DNA of 64,000 nucleotides from contig CAWATM010000006.1 of assembly GCA_963784895.1 (NCBI GenBank), forward strand, positions 1 to 64,000, in the 5' to 3' direction. The stretch is from Gaiellasilicea sp963784895 (GTDB lineage Bacteria; Actinomycetota; Thermoleophilia; Gaiellales; Gaiellaceae). The notes under the pieces were generated by a model that was not told the origin of the DNA, did not search any database, and was given only the letters and a program-made list of their open reading frames with translations. This document shows, piece by piece, positions 56,072 to 64,000 of the stretch (position 1 is its first letter; each line of letters opens with the position of its first letter). A program made the translations under genes and the position numbers.

Positions 56072-56082
<11 letters not shown>
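54679..56082 (-). CDS. mak: Maltokinase
   Basis: A 467-residue aminoglycoside-phosphotransferase-fold kinase that phosphorylates maltose at C1, feeding GlgE. The N-terminal lobe has SQRWFGGKSRDV and the cap SNSSLVLDERYALKLYRRL. The catalytic loop is RTHGDYHLAQALW and the metal-binding segment LVLDFEGEPARSVPERRRK. It is not fused to TreS, unlike in many actinobacteria, but overlaps treS by 11 nt. Confidence 0.93.
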
Positions 56083-57756
<1,674 letters not shown>

Positions 57757-57760
<4 letters not shown>

Positions 57761-57873
57761 GAGACGCGTCCCTTCGAGCCATGCGGGGTCCTGGCACCGG
57801 CACGTCCCTCGCGGACGTGGGGGGTCCTGGCCCCGACACGTCCTGCGGAGACGTGGTCTTTCCAGCCGCTCAT
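57757..57873 (-). CDS. 38-residue repeat ORF coupled between glgE and treS
   Basis: ATG 57873 overlaps the glgE stop (ATGA) and the stop TGA overlaps the treS start (GTGA), so this tiny frame fits the same coupling pattern as the flanking enzymes. It encodes two 12-residue units (GRVGARTPHVRE and GRAGARTPHGSK) after a short leader MSGWKDHVSA. The peptide is basic and Gly/Arg-rich, with no known domain. It may be a real peptide, a translational coupler, or simply an open frame through a 36-bp tandem repeat. Confidence 0.45.
57785..57856. repeat. Two tandem 36-bp repeats with internal hairpins
   Basis: Units at 57785-57820 and 57821-57856 both begin GGGGTCCTGG and end in ACGTGG. Each carries a small inverted repeat: CACGTCC/GGACGTG in the first, and CACGTC/GACGTG in the second with a shifted loop. 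The hairpin is kept although the bases differ. The 36-nt period equals 12 codons, so the tandem stays in frame in the small ORF. Confidence 0.75.
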
Positions 57874-59681
57874 GCGCCGATCTTCATCACGTGGGCGCCG
57901 CCGGGGGCGAGACCGACGTAGTTGCGGCCGATCCGCCAGCGGTACCGCTCGCCCGTCAGCACGTCGCGGACCGGGAACTCCTCCGGCAGCCCGAGGCCGT
58001 GCGGGACAACGACGACGTCCTCGCGAGTGGTCGTCGGGTCGAGATTCGCCGCCACCGCGATGTCGGGGGCCTTGAAGTACGCGAAGACCGCCTCGCCGTG
58101 CGTGTCGAGCAGCCGCAGATTGTCGAAGCGCTGGAGCGCCGGCTCGGCGCGGCGGACCTCGTTCAGCCGCCGCACGAGCGGTAGCAGCGGCCCGTCGAGC
58201 GCGCGCTGCTTGAGCTCGTACTTCTCCGAGTCGAGGTATTCCTCGCTCCCGTGCGCGACGGGCACGTTCTCGACGTGCTCGTACCCCGAGTAGATCCCGT
58301 ACGAGGGCGAGAGTGTCGCGGCGAGCACGAGCCGCAGCTCGAACGCGGGCCGGCCGCCTAGCTGCAGGTACTCGTGGAGGATGTCGGGCGTGTTGGCGAA
58401 GAAGTTCGGCCGGTAGTAGGCCGACCACTCGAGCTGCTGGTGGAGGAATTCCTGCAGCTCTGCCTTCGTGTTCTTCCAGGTGAAGTAGGTGTACGACTGG
58501 CTGAAGCCGATCTTGGCGAGCGTCGTCATCATCGCCGGCCGAGTGAACGCCTCTGCAAAGAAGATCGTGTCCGGGAACTCCGCCCGCACTTCGGCGATCA
58601 GCCACTCCCAGAACGGCACCGACTTCGTGTGCGGGTTGTCGACCCGGTACGCGCGGACACCGTGCCGGCACCAGTGGATGACGACATCCTTGAGCGCCTC
58701 CCAGAGCCCCGGCCAGTCCTCCGAATCGAAGTTGACGTTGTAGATGTCCTGGTAGCGCTTGGGCGGGTTCTCGGCGTACTTGAGCGTGCCGTCGGGCCGG
58801 CGGTTGAACCATTCCGGGTGCTCGGTCAGCCACGGGTGGTCGGGCGAGGTCTGGATCGCGAAGTCGAGCGCGATCTCGAGCCCCGCCTGCCGCGCTGCCG
58901 CGACGAGATCGTCGAAATCCTTCTGCGTCCCCAGCTCGGGGTTGATCGCGTCGTGGCCGCCTGCTCTGCCCCCGATCGCCCAGGGGCTGCCCGGATCGCC
59001 CTTCGCCGCCTCGAGCGCATTGTTTCGCCCCTTGCGATTCGTCTCGCCGATCGGATGCACCGGCGGCAGATAGACGACGTCGAAGCCGAGCTCGGCCAGC
59101 TGGGGCAGCACCTTCTGGACGCCCCTGAAGCCGCCCCAGCTGCGCGGGAAGAGCTCGTACCAGGCGCCGAACCGAGCGCGCAGCCGCTCGACGTCGACCT
59201 CGAGCGGCTTGGCGAGCGAGGTCTTGCCGTGCCGGTCCTTGGCGCCCCGCTTCGCGGCCGCTTCCCGCCAGGCGTCGAGCTCGCCGGGGCCGAAGAGCGC
59301 CTCGGCCTCCGAGAGCTCGCCGGCGACCTCGGTCTGACCGGCTGCGAGCTTGCGGTCGAGCTCGTCGAGCAGGGTCGCGTAGCGGTCGACCCAAACCTCG
59401 ATCGTGAACTGCCAGCGGCCGAGCCCCGCCGGCCGAAAGTCGCCGGCCCAACGGTCGTTGCCGAGCGGCTCGAGCGGCTCCTCGACCCACGTGCGCGACC
59501 CGGCCGCGCGATAGCGGATGACCGCGCGGAGGATGTCGTGGCCGTCCTTGAAGATCGTCGCCGTCACCGCGACGGGCTCGCCGTCGATCGCCTTGACGGG
59601 ATACCGTCCACAGTCGACCTGCGGGCGCACGTCCTGAATCTGGATCCGGGGCGGCGGTTTCGTGGCGGCGGGCTTGGGCAC
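57870..59681 (-). CDS. glgE: Alpha-1,4-glucan:maltose-1-phosphate maltosyltransferase
   Basis: GH13_3 enzyme, 603 residues, that extends alpha-glucan with maltosyl units from maltose-1-phosphate. The N-terminal beta domain contains PVKAIDGEPVAVTATIFKDGHD. Catalytic-domain blocks are VVYLPPVHPIGETNRKGRNN, LEIALDFAIQTSPDHPWL, RVDNPHTKSVPFWEWLI (nucleophile Asp) and FFAEAFTRPAMM (acid Glu). The GTG start is about 40 bp from the divergent malQ. It is somewhat shorter than mycobacterial GlgE (about 700). Confidence 0.95.
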   Translation of the reverse strand: MPKPAATKPPPRIQIQDVRPQVDCGRYPVKAIDGEPVAVTATIFKDGHDILRAVIRYRAAGSRTWVEEPLEPLGNDRWAGDFRPAGLGRWQFTIEVWVDRYATLLDELDRKLAAGQTEVAGELSEAEALFGPGELDAWREAAAKRGAKDRHGKTSLAKPLEVDVERLRARFGAWYELFPRSWGGFRGVQKVLPQLAELGFDVVYLPPVHPIGETNRKGRNNALEAAKGDPGSPWAIGGRAGGHDAINPELGTQKDFDDLVAAARQAGLEIALDFAIQTSPDHPWLTEHPEWFNRRPDGTLKYAENPPKRYQDIYNVNFDSEDWPGLWEALKDVVIHWCRHGVRAYRVDNPHTKSVPFWEWLIAEVRAEFPDTIFFAEAFTRPAMMTTLAKIGFSQSYTYFTWKNTKAELQEFLHQQLEWSAYYRPNFFANTPDILHEYLQLGGRPAFELRLVLAATLSPSYGIYSGYEHVENVPVAHGSEEYLDSEKYELKQRALDGPLLPLVRRLNEVRRAEPALQRFDNLRLLDTHGEAVFAYFKAPDIAVAANLDPTTTREDVVVVPHGLGLPEEFPVRDVLTGERYRWRIGRNYVGLAPGGAHVMKIGA

Positions 59682-59721
59682 GTTGGGTGACTTTCAGCGA
59701 ACGGCGATCCTCAAACAGACG

Positions 59722-60870
59722 ATGAAGCTTCAACGATCCAGCGGCGTCGTGCTGCACCCGACCTCGCTCCCGAGCGGCAGGCTCGACGCCGACGCCTACG
59801 CGTTCGTCGACTGGCTCGCCGCCGCCGGGCAGAGCTGGTGGCAGATGCTGCCGCTCGGGCCGCCGGACGCGGCCCGCTCGCCCTACGCGGCCGAGTCGGC
59901 GTTCGCCGCCTGGGAAGGCTTCCTCGCCGACCCCGAAGCACGCGTCTCGGCGAGCGAACGAGCCGCGTTCCGTCGCGCGAATGCGTTCTGGATCGAGGAC
60001 TGGGTCGACGCCGGCGGCAGCCTCGACGATCAGGTCCGCTTCGACCGCGAGTGGTCGGCGCTGCGGGTCTTTGCACTCGAGCGGGGCGTTCGGCTGATCG
60101 GCGACGTCCCGATCTACGTCGCCCAGGGCAGCGTCGACCAGCGCGCGCATCCCGAGCTCTTTCTCCGCGGCCTCGTCGCCGGAGCGCCACCGGACAAGCT
60201 CGGGCCGCTCGGGCAGCACTGGGGCAACCCGCTGTTCGACTGGGAGGCGGCCGCGCGCGACGGCTACCGCTGGTGGATCGAGCGCCTCCGCCGCACCTTC
60301 GCGCTCTTCGACCTGACCCGGATCGACCACTTCCGCGGCTTCGCGGAGTTCTGGGCGATCCCCGCAGGCGCGCCGGACGCTCGCTCCGGCAGCTGGCTGC
60401 CCGGGCCGGGCGCCGCCGTCTTCGAAGCCGCCGAGGCCGAGCTTGGCCCGCTGCCCGTGATCGCCGAGGACCTCGGCCTGATCACGCCCGACGTCCACGA
60501 GCTGCGAGACCGGCTCGGGTATCCGGGGATGGTCGTCCTGCTCTGGGCCTTCCAGGGCAAGGCGGACAACCCGCACCGGTTCGAGAACCACCGCGAACAG
60601 CAGGTGATCTATACGACGACACACGACACCGACACGCTTCGCGGCCACTTCCGGCGCCGGCGGCCGTGGCGGCTGATCGAGCAGGCGCTCTCCTCCCGCG
60701 CCGCGCTCGCGATGGTGCCGATCCAGGACGTGCTCGGGCTCGGCAGCGAAGCGCGGATGAACACGCCGGGGCGAACGACGGGGAACTGGACGTGGAAGCT
60801 CGAGCCGGGGCAGCTGTCGGACGAGCACGCGGCGCGGTTGCGCGCCGCGACGGCGGCCGCCCGGCGCTAA
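59722..60870 (+). CDS. malQ: 4-alpha-glucanotransferase (amylomaltase), short form
   Basis: GH77 enzyme that disproportionates maltodextrins. The N-terminus SSGVVLHPTSLPSGRLDADAYAF is typical. Catalytic blocks are FDLTRIDHFRGFAEFW (nucleophile Asp), VIAEDLGLITPDV (acid Glu) and YTTTHDTDTLRGHF. At 382 residues it is about 110 shorter than the common form. ATG 59722 starts right before the conserved segment. Divergent from glgE; both probably share one promoter region of about 40 bp. Confidence 0.9.
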   Translation: MKLQRSSGVVLHPTSLPSGRLDADAYAFVDWLAAAGQSWWQMLPLGPPDAARSPYAAESAFAAWEGFLADPEARVSASERAAFRRANAFWIEDWVDAGGSLDDQVRFDREWSALRVFALERGVRLIGDVPIYVAQGSVDQRAHPELFLRGLVAGAPPDKLGPLGQHWGNPLFDWEAAARDGYRWWIERLRRTFALFDLTRIDHFRGFAEFWAIPAGAPDARSGSWLPGPGAAVFEAAEAELGPLPVIAEDLGLITPDVHELRDRLGYPGMVVLLWAFQGKADNPHRFENHREQQVIYTTTHDTDTLRGHFRRRRPWRLIEQALSSRAALAMVPIQDVLGLGSEARMNTPGRTTGNWTWKLEPGQLSDEHAARLRAATAAARR

Positions 60871-60873
60871 CCT
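60868..60873 (+). promoter_or_regulatory. -10-like box, leaderless start
   Basis: TAACCT lies 7 nt before GTG 60881. Its TAA is also the malQ stop. No Shine-Dalgarno sequence. Confidence 0.4.
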
Positions 60874-60880
60874 CGGCAGG

Positions 60881-61213
60881 GTGGATGCTCGCCAGGAGCG
60901 GCTCGCCCGCAACGAGGCGCTGTTCCGCGACGTGAACGAACGCGTGCGCGCGATCGCAACGGTGCACGGTCGCGACGCGCACGTCTACGAGTTCTTCTGT
61001 GAGTGCTCCAACACCGACTGCACCTTTCAGCTGCAGGCGACCCTCGCCGAGTACGAGGCGGTGCGTGCGCACGGCGACAGGTTCCTGATCGCGCCCGAGC
61101 ACTCGCTTCCCGACATCGAGGTCGTCGTCGAGCGCACCGACGCCTGGTGGGTGGTCGAGAAACGAGGCGAGCCCGGGGAGCTCGTCGAGCAACTCGACCC
61201 TCGGACCGATTAG
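60881..61213 (+). CDS. Small conserved actinobacterial-type protein with Cys cluster
   Basis: A 110-residue soluble protein that begins with the helix ARQERLARNEALFRDVNERV and then has a C-x-C-x(4)-C cluster (FFCECSNTDCTFQ), which could bind a metal. ALPDI...VVVE and a Trp-Trp pair follow. I have seen this pattern in small actinobacterial proteins of unknown role, but cannot name a family. It overlaps the convergent gene at 61210 by 4 bp. Confidence 0.6.
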   Translation: MDARQERLARNEALFRDVNERVRAIATVHGRDAHVYEFFCECSNTDCTFQLQATLAEYEAVRAHGDRFLIAPEHSLPDIEVVVERTDAWWVVEKRGEPGELVEQLDPRTD

Positions 61214-61515
61214 TCAGGCTCGACCGGAAGGTTGCTGGCGACCGCGCGGCCGCCGCCTGCCGCGTTGTAGATGACATCGACGACGTCGTTCTGGCGGTAG
61301 GTCCCGGCGACGCCGAAGACGATCGACGTCCAGCGCCAGAAGCCGAGTTTCCCTTCCTGGCGAAGCTCGCGGGAAAAGACGAGGGCGCCGTTCTCGACCC
61401 GGTAGTCGGCGCCGGCACGCTGCGCGACGCCGTTGACGTACACCTCGGTCGGGCGGTCGACGCCGGCCGGGAGCTCGACGGAGGTTCCGCTGCGCACGCC
61501 CTTGGCCACCTTCAT
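61210..61515 (-). CDS. Small beta-rich protein, unrecognised
   Basis: A 101-residue protein, mostly beta-strand in appearance (SGTSVELPAGVDRPTEVYVNG, DYRVENGALVFSRELRQEGK, DVVDVIYN). No signal peptide, no cysteines. The ATG start lies 13 nt from the ctaC GTG start on the opposite strand. No family recognised; the open frame and codon pattern support it as real. Confidence 0.5.
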   Translation of the reverse strand: MKVAKGVRSGTSVELPAGVDRPTEVYVNGVAQRAGADYRVENGALVFSRELRQEGKLGFWRWTSIVFGVAGTYRQNDVVDVIYNAAGGGRAVASNLPVEPD

Positions 61516-61520
61516 AGAAT
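61515..61520 (+). promoter_or_regulatory. -10-like box of ctaC
   Basis: TAGAAT lies 8 nt before GTG 61529, with no Shine-Dalgarno sequence. It overlaps the first base of the divergent small gene. Confidence 0.45.
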
Positions 61521-61528
61521 GGCAGCCC

Positions 61529-62488
61529 GTGAGCCGGACTCTGGCAGTTGTCGTGCTGTGCGCGCTCGCGCTCTCGGGCGCAGCCTACGGCGGCGAACCG
61601 GGCTTCACCCCCGTCGAGCCGGCCTCGCCGAACGCCGAGCGAATCAACGACAGCTACTTCTGGGTCGCGATCTTCACCGGCGCGATCTTCCTGATCGTCC
61701 AGGGGACGCTGATCTGGTTCATCGTCCGCTACCGCGCCGATCGCCGCTCGCGCGAGGAGGACGGGGCGCAGGTGCACGGCAACACGAACCTCGAGCTCGC
61801 CTGGACGGTCGCCCCGGTCCTGATCCTCGTCGCGATCGGCTCGTTCGTCTTCTACAAGCTGCCCGGGATCCAGAACGTGCCCGCGGCCGACCGCGTCGAG
61901 GTGAAGGTGGACGGGTACCGCTACTACTGGAACTTCACCTACCCGAACGGGGTCATCGCAGTCGACCGGCTGCGCGCCCCCGTCGGCCAGACGACGCGGC
62001 TCGAAGTGTCGGCGCCCGACTTCGAGGTGATCCACTCCTGGTGGATCCCGGCGCTCGGCGGCAAGTTCGACGCCATCCCCGGGGTGACGAACGAGACCTG
62101 GTTCAACCCGAACGCGCCAGGCATCTACCGCGGCCAGTGCGCCGAGTTCTGCGGCATCCAGCACGCCAAGATGTACGGCGAGGTCGAGGCGATGCCGCGC
62201 GAGGAGTTCGATGCGTGGCTCGCGGAGGAGGCCGAGGCTCAGGAGGCGGGGACATCGGGGCTCGGAGAGGAGACGTTCCGCGGCGCCTGCGCGAAGTGCC
62301 ACGGTCTCGCCGGCGAGGGAGACATCGGGCCCAGCCTCGCGGGCAACCAGCTGCTCGAGGACGTGGAGGCGGTCGAGGCGGTCGTCCGCAACGGGCGCAA
62401 CGCGATGCCGCCGGTCGGCACGGACTGGGACGAGCGTCAGATGGAGGCGTTGACCGACTACCTGCAGGAGGAGCTCCTTGGCGACTAA
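61529..62488 (+). CDS. ctaC: Cytochrome c oxidase subunit II with fused cytochrome c domain
   Basis: A 319-residue CuA subunit of a heme-copper oxidase. A signal peptide (residues 1-20) and two membrane helices (about 42-65 and 85-108) are followed by the cupredoxin domain. The domain shows YWNFTYPNG, the VIHSWWIPALGGKFDAIPG block and the CuA site CAEFCGIQHAKM. A C-terminal cytochrome c domain with CAKCHG (around residue 254) and a distal Met in NAMPPVG makes it a caa3-type subunit. GTG 61529 is preceded by a -10-like box. Confidence 0.94.
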   Translation: MSRTLAVVVLCALALSGAAYGGEPGFTPVEPASPNAERINDSYFWVAIFTGAIFLIVQGTLIWFIVRYRADRRSREEDGAQVHGNTNLELAWTVAPVLILVAIGSFVFYKLPGIQNVPAADRVEVKVDGYRYYWNFTYPNGVIAVDRLRAPVGQTTRLEVSAPDFEVIHSWWIPALGGKFDAIPGVTNETWFNPNAPGIYRGQCAEFCGIQHAKMYGEVEAMPREEFDAWLAEEAEAQEAGTSGLGEETFRGACAKCHGLAGEGDIGPSLAGNQLLEDVEAVEAVVRNGRNAMPPVGTDWDERQMEALTDYLQEELLGD

Positions 62489-64000
62489 CGTCGAGACGCC
62501 CATCCCCACCTGGCAGCGCGGCCGCGTCGCGAGCTGGCTCGTCACCGTCGACCACAAGCGGATCGGGATCCTGTACATCGTCACCTCCGGCGTGTTCTTC
62601 CTCGCCGGGGGGCTGATGGCCGTGCTGATGCGCACGCAGCTGGCGCAGGCTGACAACGACTTCCTGACGCGCGACTCCTACAACGAGGTCATGACCATGC
62701 ACGGGACGACGATGGTGTTCCTCGTCGTCGTCCCGATCCTGGCCGGCTTCGGCAACTTCCTCGTGCCGCTGATGATCGGCGCGCGCGACATGGCATTCCC
62801 CCGGCTCAACGCGCTCTCCTACTGGCTCTTCCTCTTCGGCGGCGTCATCCTCCTGCTCTCCTTCTTCGCCGCTGGCGGCGCCGCCAAGTCGGGCTGGACC
62901 GCGTACCCGCCACTCTCGTTGCAGGGCGACGGCAACGGGCAGGACCTCTGGATCCTCGGCCTGCACATCCTCACGCTCTCGTCGCTCGCGGGCGCGATCA
63001 ACTTCATCGTCACGATCGCGAACATGCGGACGCAGGGCATGAGCTGGACCCGGATGCCGCTCTTCATCTGGGCGATCGGCACGTATGCCGTGCTGCTCGT
63101 GGCCGTGCTGCCGGCGCTGTCGGCTGGCCTGACCCTGCTGCTGCTCGACCGCCAGGCCGGGACGAACTTCTTCGCGCCGGACGAAGGCGGCAGCGCCGTG
63201 CTCTACCAGCACGTCTTCTGGTTCTTCGGCCACCCCGAGGTCTACATCATGATCCTGCCCGCGTTCGGGATGATCTCGGAGATCATCCCGGTGTTCGCGC
63301 GCAAGCCGATCTTCGGCTACAAGGCGGTCGCCTTCTCGACCGCCGGGATCGCCTTCTTCTCGATGCTCGTCTGGGCGCACCACATGTTCACGGTCGGGAT
63401 GCCGGCGTTCCTGAACGCCTTCTTCATGGTCGCGTCGATGGTGATCGCGGTCCCGACAGGCGTCAAGATCTTCAACTGGCTGGCGACGCTCTGGCGCGGG
63501 AACATCCACTTCGACACGCCGATGTTGTACGCGCTCGGATTCGTCAGCGTCTTCACGATCGGCGGTCTCTCGGGGATCTTCCTGGCCGCGTTCCCGATCG
63601 ACTGGCAGGTGCACGACACGTACTACGTCGTCGCCCACTTCCACTACGTCCTCTTCGGCGGCTCGATGCTGGCGATCCTCGGCGGCCTCACCTTCTGGTG
63701 GCCGAAGTTCTTCGGGCGGATGCTCGACGAGCGACTCGGGAAGCTCAGCTTCTGGCTCGTCTTCGCCGGCTTCAACCTCACCTTCTTCCCGCAGCACATG
63801 CTCGGCCTGCTCGGGATGCCGCGCCGGATCTACACCTACGAGGACACGGGCCTCGTGCAGGAGTACAACCTCGCCTCGTCGATCGGCTCGTACGTGATGG
63901 GCCTCGGCATCCTGATCTTCGTCTGGAACGCCTTCGCCTCGCGCAAGGGCCGCCGCGCCGGCAACGACCCCTGGCTCGCCGACACGCTCGAGTGGTACAC
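62478..64000 (+). CDS. ctaD: Cytochrome c oxidase subunit I (partial, runs off the window)
   Basis: Heme-copper oxidase catalytic subunit; 507 codons are present and open at the window end. TTG 62478 is favoured by GGAGGAG upstream and overlaps the ctaC stop. The low-spin heme His is in MTMHGTTMVF, the CuB His and cross-linked Tyr in FGHPEVYIM (with the Glu of the D-channel, A1-type), the other CuB His pair in WAHHMFTVG, and the heme a/a3 ligands in HFHYVLFGG. Many membrane helices throughout. Forms an operon with ctaC; ctaE is probably just beyond. Confidence 0.94.
   Translation, partial: MATNVETPIPTWQRGRVASWLVTVDHKRIGILYIVTSGVFFLAGGLMAVLMRTQLAQADNDFLTRDSYNEVMTMHGTTMVFLVVVPILAGFGNFLVPLMIGARDMAFPRLNALSYWLFLFGGVILLLSFFAAGGAAKSGWTAYPPLSLQGDGNGQDLWILGLHILTLSSLAGAINFIVTIANMRTQGMSWTRMPLFIWAIGTYAVLLVAVLPALSAGLTLLLLDRQAGTNFFAPDEGGSAVLYQHVFWFFGHPEVYIMILPAFGMISEIIPVFARKPIFGYKAVAFSTAGIAFFSMLVWAHHMFTVGMPAFLNAFFMVASMVIAVPTGVKIFNWLATLWRGNIHFDTPMLYALGFVSVFTIGGLSGIFLAAFPIDWQVHDTYYVVAHFHYVLFGGSMLAILGGLTFWWPKFFGRMLDERLGKLSFWLVFAGFNLTFFPQHMLGLLGMPRRIYTYEDTGLVQEYNLASSIGSYVMGLGILIFVWNAFASRKGRRAGNDPWLADTLEWY

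Noticed and set aside
57785..57856. Possible CRISPR or clustered repeat
   Set aside because: Only two directly abutting 36-bp units, no spacers and no cas genes.

Overview
This is a high-GC (about 70 percent by eye) bacterial chromosome segment whose gene content points to Actinomycetota. The t6A-rex-HppA neighbourhood, the GlgE/TreS/maltokinase pathway, a DasR-type GlcNAc regulon, leaderless -10 boxes and a cytochrome c-tailed CtaC suggest a Thermoleophilia-like lineage; that placement is inference. No rRNA, tRNA, transposase, integrase, prophage or CRISPR array was seen.

Layout. 1-4.9 kb: tsaD, a glutaredoxin-like gene, rex, a YbdK-type ligase, a DUF1844-type gene and hppA, read through about a dozen apparent small indels. 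hppA stops short at about 4.93 kb at an unexplained junction, and this part looks like a poorly corrected contig end. 5.1-9.6 kb: lipoprotein, MFS transporter, DUF2855 protein and a membrane glycosyltransferase. 9.6-13.7 kb: a minus-strand surface-glycan operon (CapD-like, polysaccharide deacetylase, methyltransferase, cobalamin-binding radical SAM). 13.8-19.1 kb: cNMP/patatin phospholipase and a ZIP-glpD-glpK operon. 19.2-22.8 kb: a PLDc_N/SHOCT - DUF6325 - SHOCT - arylsulfatase cassette, bracketed by two ZIP genes that share a 5' leader element.

23.5-32.1 kb: an amino-sugar and cell-wall-sugar salvage regulon (NagZ, sugar ABC importer, NagB-II-like SIS protein, GntR/UTRA regulator, MurQ, NagA) with three DasR-like (dre) operators. 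32.1-36.1 kb: a secreted triple-repeat cysteine protein and a polar amino-acid ABC importer. 36.2-38.8 kb: a large GAF/GGDEF/GAF/HD-GYP c-di-GMP enzyme. 39-44.6 kb: small accessory genes (beta-lactamase-like, cupin, PAS-LuxR, VOC, YCII, DUF1349, thioesterase).

44.7-59.7 kb: eleven co-directional genes in an essentially gap-free run: glgE, a 38-codon repeat ORF, treS, maltokinase, glgB, an ABC-2 exporter (three genes), treZ, treX, treY. It is preceded by a divergent malQ. Together these cover the GlgE, TreS and TreXYZ routes linking glycogen, trehalose, maltose-1-phosphate and alpha-glucan. 60.9-64 kb: two small genes, then ctaC and ctaD of a heme-copper oxidase; ctaD runs off the window.

The points most worth a second look are the exporter and the tiny repeat ORF embedded in the glucan/trehalose operon, the shared ZIP leader element with the SHOCT/sulfatase cassette, the secreted cysteine-triplet protein, the GlcNAc/MurNAc regulon with its operators, and the indel gradient at the left edge.
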